From positions 1,178,001 to 1,242,000 of the forward strand of contig KV748199.1 of assembly GCA_001692895.1 (NCBI GenBank): a stretch of DNA of 64,000 nucleotides, read 5' to 3'. The number at the start of each line of letters is the position of its first letter. Positions within the stretch are counted from its first letter, which is position 1. Positions 46,589-60,087 of the stretch are shown here, piece after piece. The notes under the pieces were generated by a model that had not been told where the DNA came from, made no database searches, and saw only the letters and a list, made by a program, of their open reading frames with translations. The position numbers were made by a program, and so were the translations under genes. Source of the stretch: Cenococcum geophilum 1.58 (taxonomy: Eukaryota; Ascomycota; Dothideomycetes; Gloniales; Gloniaceae).

Positions 46589-49500
46589 TGTTACGGACGC
46601 TTTAAGTACAATATTACGACTACTTGGAGAAGAGTCAGAAGAAGCTAGTTGGTTAATTTAAGCACGGTTTAAGATAGAGCCGATAGAGCTATATAACGAG
46701 GAATAGTAACTAAAGTTACATAATATAATCTATATAATCTATATAATTTATATAATCCGCAATAGAGTAAATAGAGTTTATGTTTATTATATATAAGAAG
46801 GATTTTATAGGAGTACGGTTGTGTATTTAAGGACCCTTAATTCCTACCTAAATAGTTCCTTCCTTATAGTAATTCTTAGAATATAATTAGAGTTAATCTG
46901 TTAGGCAACCACTCCACAAGTTATTATTATATTATTAACTTTAATTTATATTACCTATATACCTAGCCTATTAACGAGCCTATTATAGTACTTGCTATAA
47001 GGTTCCGTTATATAATTACTACCTAGTTACGGTATTAAATATAGAAAGTTAAATAATATGCCACTAAAAGCAGCCACTATAACGCCATTAACGGCGGCAA
47101 CTACTTTAAGGTTAGGTAATAACACTAATATAGCAGATACTAACTTATAGCAACCTATAACGGTTGGATAACTACAAGAAATAGTTAACTAGTTAATAAT
47201 AAATAATGCGGCGCTAGAAGAAAGGGTTAATGGGGTAAGAGTAGTAAAAATTAAGTTACTATTAATTAAGAGATACTTAGGAAAGAGATTAAAGCTTAAA
47301 GGATTTCTTATATAAATGCACTTTAAGGTTATATAAGAAGGAGTAAAGTTACTAATACCTATAGATCGAATAGCATATGCGGGACTATTCCTATTAAAAA
47401 GAGCACTTAAGTAGTTTAAGCCTTACCTTACGGAAATACAGGCAAATAGAATAATAACCACTAATTAAAAGGTGCGGTTTATATTCTTAAGCTAAAAAGG
47501 GTTTACGGAGTAACTTATATAAATATTTAGAGACCTAGAGGCAGTAACTATAATAGAAAGAAAACTCTAAGATATTACGTAGTAAACCTTAGTAATTAAG
47601 TATATAATATAGTTCAAGACGTTAGTAATGTAAGTAAAGTAGAATAATAAGGCGCTTATAGCACAGTATAAGTAAGGACTTAAGGCTAAAGTCTAAAATA
47701 TAATTATCTTAATAAAAGATACAGATACCCTATAGGAGTTAATAGATTAAGTAATTAAGATTAATAATTAGATCTACTAAAGGGAATAGGTTAAGAGAGG
47801 TTAGGATAGAGTTCTATAGTTATATAAGGCGTAGAGTATATAATAACTAAAGCTAAATTAAAAACTATAGTATAGCGCAGAGCTAATAGACCTAAGTAGT
47901 ACTAAATAATTTAGAAGATAAAATAAGAAATTATAGAAACCTAAAGGACAAGGATTAAGTAATTAAAGGTCTAAGGAGTAGAGGCTAAACTAGGGATCTT
48001 AACAGCAGAAGACGTTTAGGCGGACTTTATAATAAGAAAAATAGTTTAAAGAGGGAGCTTATATAAATTGCGGAAAATAAGGTTATTATATTAGAGACTA
48101 TAAAAGTGGGTAGAGTTACTATATAATAAAAGAGATAAGACTAGCAGACGATATATATATATAAAGGGACGATAATATACTATAAGGAACAAAAGAATGT
48201 TTAATTAAAAGTTTTACGTTTTATTATAATAACATATACCGAATTTATAAGGACGCTAAGTATAGCGTAAGCTATTAGCTATAAAAGCTATATATAGTAG
48301 AATATAAAGGAACTAATAAACTAGTTTATAGATCGGATATTAAGAGCGATAAATTTAATATAGGTAAAACATTTTATAATAATAAGGTAATAAAAGCGGT
48401 TTACTAGGAATATATAGACCTTAAAGATATTATATAAAAGGTAGAGAATAATTCCACTATAAAATAGGGAATATTAGTAGGGATTAAGACCCCACTAAAT
48501 ATAATATCTATCGCTTTATAAGACGCAAGAGAAGTAAAATAGTAAGCTACTTTAGTACTTAATAAAGGCAAAAGGCCACAAGCTTAAGATTCTTAAGACG
48601 AGATAAGAGATAACTAAGATTCTTAAGACAAGATAAGGTAAGCTTAAGGACCTATAATAGACGATAACCAATAAAGCAGAGTAATAGCTTAGTTTAGTAA
48701 TATATAAATAAGCTTAGGTAGGGACTGTGGTCCTTTAAATACACAACCGTACTCCTAAGAAATCCTCCTTATATATAATTTATGTATTATACATAAAGTA
48801 TATAAGTTCCTCCTATTCCTTACGTTTAATATATAGTATATTATATAACCTTAGTTACTGTTGGGAATAAAGGCAAGTGGTCACCATATAAGGCATATTG
48901 CCGTCACGTGTCGCCGCGGCACTAGCGTGGCGAGGAGCCTTAAGCTCCTCGCCCTCCCTCATTAAAAGAAAAATAACAATTATTATACTATTTACGAACC
49001 GTAGCTATATAATATTACCTTATATAACCAACACTGATTAGTGGTTAACTTTACTGTTATACTATAAAATAGCTAGGTATTCTACTAAGAAGAGACAAGC
49101 TACTATACCAGTGCTACTTATGCTAGAGAAAGCTATCTTTTAAGGTTAGAACTAGTCCTAAACCTTAAATAGAACTCTTCTATAAATCTAAGGATCTAAA
49201 GGCCAGAACTAGTCCTAAGCCTTTCCTAGATTACAGATTATTGCGTCTATTACGCAGAATAATACACTTTATAAGTCTTCGCGATTTAAGGCTAGAACTA
49301 GTCCTAAGCCCTATAATTATAAATACACGTTATAAACGCGTACTAAATAATAAATACATATTACGAACGCGTACTAAATAACAATCCCTATGCTAATAAC
49401 ACTTCCCTTCCTCCAAAAATATGGCTACGCCTACTTTAAACGACTAAGAAGACTCCTTACTACTAGGGGTAGCTTTGTACGCGAAACTTATTAATAAAAA

Positions 49501-52500
49501 TTAGGACGAATTTACCTTTAATATAATAACTTATACTATAAAACAAGTTAATAGCTTTCTTCTATACCGTATTATATTCTACTAAAGTAGACACTACGCC
49601 GATTTATAGCTGTGGGAATATTTTAGGGAGGATTTTATAAAATGGACCGCTAACACCTAGGCACTTAGCAATATTAATATTGTTTAGAATTTTTAAGACT
49701 TCCTCTATGGAAATGGGGTATATATTACTAAAAACGGTAACCTAATTACTAGTAATATTTAGGCCGTTATTACTAGTATAGAAGAACTAGTATAGACGGA
49801 AGCTAAGATTATACGTTAACTACGGAAACCTAGAACCAACCTATATTCTTTAAAAGGCAACTTTAATTTAGAACAAAACCCCTAAAACGCTACTCTCCTA
49901 CCTAAAGATACTCTCCCACCTAGAGGTGCTCTCCTACCTAAAGGTACTCCTCCTCTACCCCTACTACCTCCAGCTCCTCTACTCTAGCTAACCGGTAACC
50001 CTCTATTATAAAAAGTTACGAATTTAATAAAGGTATATTTAGACGAAGAGAAGAAGTTTAAAAAAAAAATTATATAATATACTTAGAGCAAAACTATAGG
50101 TCTTTTATAACTATTGCAATAAGGTTAAAATTTAATACTACTAATACCACTACGCTTTCTCTATTATGTTAAAGGGACGGGCAGTAATATCCTATTACGA
50201 CTATATTATAGGTAAAAACTATAGCTTTAATATAATGCTTTAGCTTACTAAAGCCTACTTTAAAACTAATAAGAATTGCTAACTTTATATATCTAAATAG
50301 CGAGAGACTATATTCTAGAGAGTTATTGCTTTTAACCTAACAAAGACTTATTTAGAGTGCCTTTAATTACTCTTTAATAAACTCTAAAAAATCTAACGTG
50401 GATTTACTAAAACTTACTAAAATAAGAACAGCCTAAGGGACTAGGTTATCTTAGCATACTATAGCGTTCCTAAGTGTAACTTAGCGCTATATAAACCTAT
50501 AAACACGTTTAAAGGAGTATATACTAAACTACGCTCTGCTATAGGTACTGCGATATAAATATAAGAATCTTAATAGTTTTATACCGAAAACCCTACCTAA
50601 CTAAGTATTCCCGACTAACATAATTATAACTAGATTAATTAAATATATAGTAGCTATAGTAGGGAATACGGAAGAAGGTATAATTAATATTAACTATAAG
50701 GTAATTATAGAGGTCCTCGTGGAGGTTTATTTTAAAATAATTGCTAAAAAAAGTGCTATGTTTGTAAGAAGCCAAATTACTAGTTAACTAGATACTTCTT
50801 TAATAAGCGAAAAGAGGCATATAATAAGTTCTGTTAGAGTATAAGAAATATTTAAAATTGTGAGGTTACTATAGCCTACTTTTAAAGCTTTTTAGTTTAA
50901 TATAAAGGCGTAGAAGATCTTAAGGGTAAGGTTAATAAGGTTAAATAGCTCCTTATAGATATGGAAATTAAGGACTATTCCCCTAACTAATACTTCACTA
51001 AGTATAGTAAGGTAGATAGTATATAAACCGTTACTGTTCTTAATAATTAATCTACGCTCTATTCTATTATAAAATTAAATATCTTTAATAAGCTAAAGAA
51101 GAGTTTTATATTTTCTTTTAATAACAGATACTTAGCGTACGTCTTTTATAGTATTATACCGGATATAGAAGCCGCAGAAGTATTTATAGTAGGAGAACCT
51201 TAAGTTTGAGCTCTTTAGCAGCTTAGTAGCTCTATTTAAATTGACTAATTAACGGCAGGCTAATATACAATTTGCTTTAGTAAAGGTACTATAATCTCTT
51301 TTAGCACAATTAGGGTCTAAACCCCCTTAGAATATATTACTTTTTATATTATTCCTATAAATACTCTATTTCTATTTTATATTAAAGATATAGATAAGTT
51401 AGGCGTTAGGCTTAATAACCTTAAGAATATACTTATTTAGGGAGATAATTGGGTACCCGTTATACACAAGTAGGGTTACCCCTAGTTACTCCTTTATTAA
51501 CTAAAAAAGAGTATTACTTAGAGCCACTTAACTAAGTTAGAATTACGCTAACTATACCATCGTTTTAGCCACCTATTAGTTTACTAATTACTTAGGGTTC
51601 TTTAGTAAGTAGGCTATAAAGTTAAGGTTAAAGTAATTAAGTATTTTATAAAATACTACTACTACTACTAAATAAACCAGAAGTCCCCTAGCCGATTTAA
51701 GTTTACCCTTAAAGATAACTATAACTTTAACTTCTGTATTATTATTAACGTTATATATCTTAGCGATAAGCTAGTACTCCAAGTTATTAACTTCTTAACC
51801 TCCTTCTAAGCCGTACGATTCTTAAAGGATATATTAGCTAGGAACGTATAAAATACCCTTTAGTTATACTAGATTAATATTAACCTAGGACCCCCTAATT
51901 AAATTGTCTACAATATAAAAAAGAACTTTTTATTTATAGAGTTCCGATAATAAATAAAAGTAATGGTAATTAAGGTTAAGGAAGTCCCTATTAAGGTATA
52001 TAATAGTATTAGAAAAGTAGAGCGATATTATACGCCATTACGCCACGTATATAAGATTATCTCTTTAGAACTAAANGACGCTAGTAAAAAACTTACCTTG
52101 TAAATAGCTGTTAAAGCTATTAATAATTCCGCTAGCCCGGATAGACTTATACTTATATTACTAGTCTTTAGCGCCTACCCTTAAATAACTAATAATTCTT
52201 TACTATCTCCCTCTATTATATAATAAGCTAAGGCTATTTATAGGGCAATAAAAGAGGTATGACGTCTCTATGCTATACGCTAGGTTAATAACGTACTAGG
52301 AATAAGAAATGGCCTAAATATATTAACTACGCTTAATCTGCCACTCTAGTTTAAAGTACGTATATGGCGTAAAAAGGGAGAATAGTTAGGCCTACACTAA
52401 CTTATTGTAATTAATAGTTAAACTTATACTATTTAGATACCTTACGGACCTACTTAATTCCGTTTAACTGTTATTAAGCCTTACTATAAAGATAACAATT

Positions 52501-55060
52501 TTAAGCCTTTATAGGATGCCCTAGAAGANGCCCTAGAGGAGAACTATAATTAACGTACTCTAGAAGGCGACTATAATCCCGATATAATTATAGTAGATAT
52601 GCTATAACAACGACGCGGTAAAGGTCGCCTAAAGGGATTATAAAATTGCTAATATCTTATTAATTTTAAAGAATAATTTATTACTGCTATTAAGGATAAA
52701 GCCGAGTTATTAATGGCCTTTATAACAGCTAAGGAGAAGGCTAACTTTAAGCTTGTAAAACAGCTTTAAAAGGAAGGTTATATTATATCCTTAGAAGCTT
52801 CTCTCTAAGCATCTAATAAGTAGGAGATCGACGGTCTTATTACAAGAGGAGTCTTTAAATTTAAGAAGTATAACCCTACTAAGTTTAATAGAGTTCGTAT
52901 CTTTAAGTTAAGAATAGTTAATAAGATTAAGGTTAAAGCTACTAACGCCCTATTTAAGAAATTAAGGCTTATTATCTAAGGCTATAACGATAATAGTAAG
53001 GAGGTAATTCTTACGTAGTCTCCTATGATTTAATAAGCTAGTTAGCGAATTATTGTTGCGCTAGCTCCCTCCTTAATAAAGAATAGAATAGCGGTTTATT
53101 TATAAGATATTACTAAAGCCTATACCTAATTAGAGATGCACCTTTAGCGCTTAATATTAGCATACCTTTTGGAGTAAATTCGCTACTAGTATCCTGAAGA
53201 TACGATTATAGTTATGCTTAAGCTATTATATAAAATTGCAGAGGTAGGAACTTACTAATAGGCTACCTATAGTAAGCACTATAAAGAGAAGCTTTTAATA
53301 ACTACTTCTACATTTAATTTATACTTCCTTATTACAACTACGGGAACTCTATTTAGAATTGTCGGCATATAAACTAATAATATAATTATCTTAGAAGACG
53401 ACTAATTCTTAGCTCTTAAAGAAGATAAGCTAGTAAAGGCAAATCTTATAGTAAAGCTAAAGGAAAAGCTTAATTTAATAACACTATTACTCTTTAATAA
53501 ATGCATCCTCTCCCTAAATAAGGATTCTATTACTTTACGCTAAGAGGGTTAAGGCAAGAAGATTGACGTTATTAACGTTAATTCTCTAAAGTAAGGATAT
53601 GTGGAGTAACGCACTTATAGAGCTTATATTACTTCTATCTATTAACCTAAAGCTTTATTTAATCTCTTTGTTATTACTTAACACTAAAAACTAACTAAGA
53701 ATAACGTTCTTGCCCTAAATAAGCGTCTTTTTTAGTAAATAAACTATCTTAATCGGGGACTACTCTATATGCCTATTAATCTTCCTACCGCTAAGCTCTT
53801 TATATTTATTAATAGATTGTTCGTAAATAATAAAGATTTTAGCTCCTAGTTAGGATATAAGATTATTATCGCGAATAAATCTACTAGAGAGAATAACTTT
53901 ATAATCTATAGTAACCTTATTTATTAGAGCTTAACTAAGAGTAAGTATATTACTTAAAGCGTTCTAGCGTTAGAGATATATAGAATAGTTAGTGGAGTTA
54001 ATATAGCAATTGTAATTGGAACTATCCTAAAGATAATTATAGATTAACTTAAACTTCCTATTATTCCTATAATCGTATACACTAACTTATATTCCCTCTA
54101 TAAGTATTTAGTTAAGCTTAGTACTATAAAGGAGAAGCGCCTTATAATTAATATTATAGCACTTTAGCAATCCTATAAGCGTTAAAAACTCTTTAAGATT
54201 TAATAAATTAATGGCTAAGATAACCCGGTAAATATAATAACGAAGGCGAACCCAAACAAGGCACTAGAGACGTTTGTTAACACAAATACTCTATATATAT
54301 AAGTTAAAGGTTAAGTTAAAAGGGAGTCCCTAGAAATTTCTTAGTTATATAAGGTCTTAAGATATCCAGGAACTTTAACCAGCGGTTAAAGTTATCTAAT
54401 TAGTTAGATTCTCTTACTAAGACTTTTTTAAAGGGAGGTATAACATTCTGCAGACCCTAACTTAACCTAGCTAATTAGGATTTTCTATCCCCGGGATAAA
54501 AAATCGCTATTAGCTCGCTTACTACTAGCGCCTTAGCGGCCCTCTAAATAAGATACCTACCTATAACTTATAAGTAAGAAAGTACCACGTGCTAAGAGGC
54601 AAATTTTAGGATAGCGAGACTTATATTATAATGGCAATAGTAAGTAAGGAGGATTAATATTTGTTCTACTAGTTAAGCAATATATATATATATAGATAGC
54701 AGCTATAAAAGAAGAGTTGCTAGTGTTGGGAATAAAGGCAAGTAGTCACTATATAAGGCATATTGCCGTTATATATGGCAAGTTGCCGTTATATACGGCA
54801 AGTTGCCGTTACGTGTTGCCGCGGCACTAGCGTAACGAGGAGCCTTAAGCTCCTCACCCTCCCTTATTAAAAGAAGAATAATAATTATTATACTATCTAC
54901 GAACCATAGCTATGCGATATCACCTTATATAACTAATAGTTACTATCCCTTATTATATAGCTCTATCGGTTCTATTCTAAACTATACCTATATTAACTAA
55001 CTAGCTTCTTCTAACTCCTCTCCTAGTAGTTATAATATTGTACTTAAAGCGTCCGTAATA
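46589..55060 (+). mobile_element. Gag-bearing Gypsy-like unit with inverted LTR-like ends (fossil), split by a Copia
   Basis: Left arm 46589 to about 46860 begins TGTTACGGACGC and contains the words GAGTACGGTTGTGTATTTAA. The right arm is its reverse complement: 54939-55060 plus 48735-48858, separated by the Copia at 48859-54938. The arms match over about 260 bp. Between them (about 47059-48720, plus strand) is a Gypsy-type gag with its knuckle near 48070, but no recognisable polymerase. Flanking 4-bp CTAT occurs on both sides (46585-46588, 55061-55064), although the DNA outside is different in kind on the two sides. LTRs are normally direct repeats, so this arrangement is odd. Broken in many places. 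Confidence 0.55.
48859..54938 (+). mobile_element. Copia LTR retroelement, copy B (fossil, complete in outline)
   Basis: LTRs 48859-49033 (175 bp) and 54724-54938 (215 bp), starting TGTTGGG and ending CCAACA (CTAATA in the right copy). Target duplication GTTAC at 48854-48858 and 54939-54943. The interior is colinear with copy A through gag, integrase, reverse transcriptase and RNase H. The right LTR is longer by two repeats of the roughly 20-bp TTGCCGTTATATA unit. Undetermined bases at 52076 and 52530. Many RIP-type breaks; the higher frequency of TA words compared with copy A suggests a different RIP exposure. Confidence 0.85.
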
Positions 55061-55995
55061 CTATCTCCCTCCTCTTTATCTTTGTCCTTAAAGACTCCTA
55101 ATATCTTTAAATTATTTACTAGAGGTATAATGTCCGTCTAATTAATTTAGTTAATATCGTTACTTATTATACCTAAAGCTTCTTCTTCTTTATACGTACA
55201 ACGTTATACTCGCACTATTGCTATAATATTGTTGCTTAGTAAAATTATACTATCTCTATATTCTCGTTGTTCAAAAGAGGGGCTAGTTTATATTACGTTA
55301 GCGAACCTATCTTCGCGATAACCCTCTTCTTATTTAGAGTATACTAAAGCGAATATTTATTTGTCCTATGACGTTCCCTCTTCTTTTAACGCTAAGTATA
55401 CGCGCCCTATTACTTTTAATAGTCGTTTAGTTCCTTAATTAATTTACCTTAGGGTCTTATATTTAATCTACTACTACGTAGCTTAATAGTAAACTAACTT
55501 AGGCCCTTACTAAGTTAGAATGTTCTTAGGACGTAGAGCAGAAGGCTCTTAAGGCCCGTATTACTACGTCCGCTTAGTTACTCCGTCTTAAAAGGGTTTA
55601 TTTTAAGGAGTAGAAACTTATAAAATAAGGTTTATAGAAACTTAGTAATAAAAAAATAGATTCTCTTCTATCTAAAAAGGAAATAGATCTAAGTAGTTTA
55701 GTAACTGCTCTTCTTAGGTCCCCCTTAGGTGGCTTATTCTTTAGTAACTCTTTTTTATTAATACTACCTAACCTAATCTCTTCTAATACTTCTATACCTT
55801 TCTTATAGCGTTTTTTTAAATTTTATAATAGTTCCTAAGTAGTTTTATTATAGCCTATCCACTTAACCTTATACTATATTTTATTATTAATGTTTTTATA
55901 GCTAACAATCTTTAAAACTTACTATTTATCTTCTTTCTGTCCTTTATATATATCTACTTTATAAACTAGTGGCTTAACATCTTCTTCTTCTTCTT
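55061..55995 (-). pseudogene. Degraded ORF with a chromodomain-like segment
   Basis: On the minus strand, after an acidic run encoded by a CTT microsatellite (about 55979-55999), a stretch near 55860-55930 reads like a chromodomain: a 'VLKIVSYKN' strand, 'YKVKWIGYN' and a helix-type 'LKKRYKKG'. Chromodomain proteins of this kind occur both as C-termini of Gypsy integrases and as free proteins near fungal repeats. About 250 further codons of low-complexity sequence follow to the boundary at 55060. No polymerase or integrase core was seen next to it, so its origin is open. Treated as a broken fossil. Confidence 0.35.
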
Positions 55996-56173
55996 CTTCT
56001 ATAGTACTAAATTAATTTTTTTAATAAGTTGATATTTGTCGGGTTACCTAATATAAGGGACGTGCTTAGGGACGTGCTTACCCTATTAAATTCGCGACCT
56101 TACGACCTTACGACCTCGCGATCTTAAATCCTACCCCTTACTGCTTAAACACTACTCCCTACCTACTACCTAA

Positions 56174-59100
56174 ATGCCTTCTACCCGCCCATTTTATACT
56201 ACCTATAAGCAGTATTACTCTTCCACTAACTTTATAATAAACCGTTATAGGGCTTTGTATAAGACCTGTAACTTTTATAAGGTTAATTCTTTATTTACTC
56301 TTTTTTAACCTACTACCTTTCTAACTCTATATATATAGGAGAAAAGAAGTAGATAGTCCTAACGACCTTTAGCGGACCTTCCGCAGCCTGTAAACCAAAC
56401 TACTACTACTACTGCCTCCGCTACTGCCTCCGCCGCTACTTCCGCCACTGCTTCTCCCCTTATACCGCCCGTATTAATCTAGCCGTAACCACCTATATTA
56501 ATCTAGCCGCGACTACTAATATTAATCTAGTTGCAACCTACTACTATCCGCCCTATCGCGGAGCAGCTAAATTATAGTCCTATTACTGTCCGCCTTATTA
56601 CGGAGCAGCTAAATTTTAGTCCTATAGACGTCGCCTATAACTTTTATACCGCTCTATATTAAATAAATAAATGTGTTAATATATTAAAGCCCGGTAATTT
56701 ACGGTTTAAAGCTTACTGTAAGCACGGCAACGTAAACCTCCCTCTATTTTAGCCTCCGCTAGACTATTTATGCAACCTTTTATAGTCCCGTAGTACTTTT
56801 ACTAGGTAGTTTAGGGAGTGGCTCCGCCTATATAATATAGTATTGGCTTTTATATTTGTAAACTGTACCGTTACTAACCGTAGTATAGCCTATAGCAGCC
56901 TAAATTACTTCTAGATATATAGTAAGCTTTACTATCTATAAGGCCCACTAGAGGCTACTACTAACATTACTCCGTAGTATACGTAGCTATACTTTTACAA
57001 CCCTAGTTATGCTATAGATATCTAGCTATAGGCCAATCCTAACGCCTAGCTAGATGCGGCTATTCTGCGGTACCTTATTACTATACTATCTAAGGTACGG
57101 AACCCTTTTATTGCCCTTTATTAAACTATAAGGGAACGGCTTTAGGCTTAGCCTATAATAACCCCATCGCAGATTATCTTAAACCTATAAATGCGGCTTA
57201 TTTTAGAGGTTAGTACTAATTAGTGCCGTAAGAACCTCTTAATAAGTAATAAGGTGGCCGTTATTATACTAAATAAGCACGGTAATGCTAGCTTCCGTAA
57301 TATTGTGCTTATAGGGTGTTATATACCTAATAAACCCCCGTAATACTGCCGTATTAGCTTAGCGCACGCCATATATATACTGCTCTACTATATACTACTC
57401 TTCCCCTATAGTAATACTGGTTAGTACTAGGGTCTCTAGCTACGTAACTCTAATTAAGTCCGCTAGTAAGACCGTTTAATATAGCGGGCGTACTTTCGGT
57501 TCTACCTACACGTCTATAGCAACTCTAGGTTAGTCCCTTTTACCTACTACCGGCTATTTTAGTAGTATATTATAGATGTATAGGCGCTATATAATTAGAA
57601 TAAGCTTAACTAGATCTACTCCTACTAAACTAACCTCTGTATAGAGCTATATAACGGCGTTATAGATGCTTTTACCTACGCTAATTTAGACCATAAATTA
57701 TTAGGCCGCCGCGTAGTCTTTCTATTAAGCTTCCTTAGCGGAGCTTACTTTATTAGGCAGTGCTTTTAAAATTTAATAGCTATTATCCATAAGTACGGCC
57801 GTCTAAGCCTATTTATTCCGTTTACTGCTAACCCTAAATGGGATAAGATTACCCGCGAGCTGCTACTTAGCTAAACTGCTACGGATAGGCCCGATTTAGT
57901 TATACGCGTCTTTTACTTAAAGCTAAACCACTTTATATACAACCTAAAATGGGTATAAATCTTTGGCCAGTTCCGCGGCCACGTTTAAACTATTAAGTAC
58001 TAAAAACAGGGCCTACCCTATTTATACCTACTGCTCTTCCTATATCTATATAACTGCGATAAGCTACTAAACCTAGCTATTATTAACCGTTTTATATCCG
58101 CCGAGCTTCCGTAGCCGGAGGACAATCCTATTAGTTATCTTACTAAGATTATAAAGTTAATAATAGTTTACGGCCCTTACGGCTTCTAGAATCCGCGAGC
58201 TCCTTATATAGTTACATTAAGGCTAGGCCTTTTACTAACCTACTTAAAGCGGTACCCTAAGCCTTTTAACCCTACTACTGTTATATATATAGACGGCTAT
58301 CCAGAATACTACCGTTGTAATAATTTATAGTTATGGTCTATCCGCTTACTAGGGCTTATTAAAGCTACGTTTAAAATAGATAACCACTAGGTTATTTTAT
58401 ACTGCCTATATTTAACCGCAAAGTATTATATATATATAAATATTAAGGTCTATACCTCCGTAAAGTCCGTTAAGTATATCTATAAGTATATATATAAGGG
58501 GAATAACTATACTACTTTACGGCTTATAGACGGCGATAAGGTAAGCTAGTATTTATAGGGCTGTTATATTAGCCCCTCCAAGGCTATCTAGCGGCTATTT
58601 AAGTATTCTATTTATAAGGAGTTCCCCCCTATAACCTAGCTTGCGGTATACCTTTTAGGCAAGTAGTCCGTATACTTTTAGCCTAATTAGTTTATTAAGG
58701 AGATTTAGCAGCGCCTTAAGCTCTCTTACTCTATACTAATAGCCTTCTTTAAGTATAATACGGAGTATAAAAACGGCCGTAACCGCCTATATTAAGACTT
58801 CCCTAAGCGGTATACCTTTATTTTAAAGTAATGGGAGTAGAGTCTACGCTAGTAAGGCTTTATAATAGGCCGTATATATTACTACAGTCCCGTTATAGGT
58901 AAGAGGTTCTACTTATGGCTGCTACTAACGTCCGTTCTTAGCCCTACCTCCTTTAAAAACCTCTATACTATTACTAGTATAGTTTATTTAACCTTTTAGG
59001 CCGCTTACGTGGCCCTAAAGCTACTACAGGATAATTATAAGTAGATTAATTACTTAACAAAGGCCGCTGTTTTTGCTGTTAGCGCCCAGCTACTGTCAGA

Positions 59101-60087
59101 TAATCTGTATTCTCGGTGGCGTAGGACGTGCACGAGTCACGTGCATGGGGTCGTGCATCGTCAATCTCTCCATAGAGCCCTAGGGGCCCCAGGTCAATCA
59201 AAAATCAATCAATCAACCCATTTCATCAATGAATAGCTCTATATGAGTTATCTGACAGCTACACTCCTTATTTATAACTACTTTACTTTACGGCTCTATT
59301 ACGGAGCCAGTTACTTTATAGAACCGCTTTAAATAGTTTATCTGCGATAATTTACTGCGCTTTTTAGCCCGCCAACCTAATACTCCTCCTACTGTTAGCG
59401 AGGACAACGACGCCTATATTAATTACGGCCTATACCTTATTTATTAGATACTTACAGATTACTAAAAAACGCTTATAGACTATGGCCTACCCTAGTTTTA
59501 GTACTAGTAAGGTATTATTATAGAGAGAAGTAACCCGCTTATTATAGCGGAGCTATAGCAATATAACCCTATAGAGGAAGGACGTTAGTTTACTAAGCTA
59601 TACTAGCAGCTAAATACGGATTAAGCAGCGTGCTTTAATACTATTATTGCCGCTATAAACACTAATCTATAGACGGCCCGCTTCTTCCTTTAGGGCCCTA
59701 TAAGTACTAGTAAAACGTTTCTTTATTACTATCTCTGCTATTACTACCGCTTACGTAGTAAGATTGTTCTTTATATAGCTTCTTCTAGTATTACGGCCCT
59801 CCTACTACCCGGCGGCCGTACGGCCTACTCCTGTTTTTAGATACCTATTAATCTACATAAAGAGTCTACTTATAATATCTCTGAAGGCTTAAATCTTACT
59901 AAGCTTCTATAATATACCTCTTTACTTATTTAGAATAAGGTACTAATATAGCACCGCTACTACTTTAAAGCTATACACTATATACTTACAGACATCCGTT
60001 TTAATAACTCTACCTTTAGCGGACTCCCTACTATCTTAGGTGGTAACTTTACTTAGATACTACTTGTTATCCTATAGGGGAACCGCG
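56174..60087 (+). mobile_element. Helitron (rolling-circle transposon) with RepHel gene, degraded and truncated
   Basis: Plus-strand reading from an ATG at 56174. The replication-initiator part shows 'FIPFTANPKWDKITREL' and 'RPDLVIRVFYLKLNHF' (57.8-57.95 kb), then GLPYLYLLLFL near 58010-58045, the place of the HUH motif (GLPHxHxLLxL in active copies), with both histidines turned to tyrosine, a CpA-type change. 'YIYKYIYKG' is at about 58470-58500. The PIF1-like helicase part starts after 59.3 kb, with a Walker A like GPISTSKT at about 59700. Many in-frame stops (TAG/TAA for Gln) are spread over the gene. A 166-bp MITE interrupts it at 59093-59258 and a Gypsy LTR cuts it at 60088, before the last helicase motifs. 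The 5' TC and 3' CTRR ends were not found. Confidence 0.8.
59093..59258. mobile_element. 166-bp MITE, apparently unmutated
   Basis: Perfect 11-bp terminal inverted repeats, CTGTCAGATAA (59093) and TTATCTGACAG (ending 59258), flanked by the 3-bp duplication CTA (59090-59092, 59259-59261). Composition is near normal with many CpA/TpG words (GTGCATGGG, TCAATCAATCAA), unlike the TA-rich Helitron around it, so it probably arrived after RIP or escaped it through its short length. A 3-bp duplication fits PIF/Harbinger-type MITEs; the family assignment is inference. Confidence 0.8.

Noticed and set aside
46589-46860. Reading the inverted arms as the 3' end of a conserved coding sequence
   Set aside because: One frame is open into the right arm from the chromodomain side, but the exact TGTTACGG start, the non-coding character of the rest of the arm and a gag region behind the left arm fit an LTR better; left open as an alternative.
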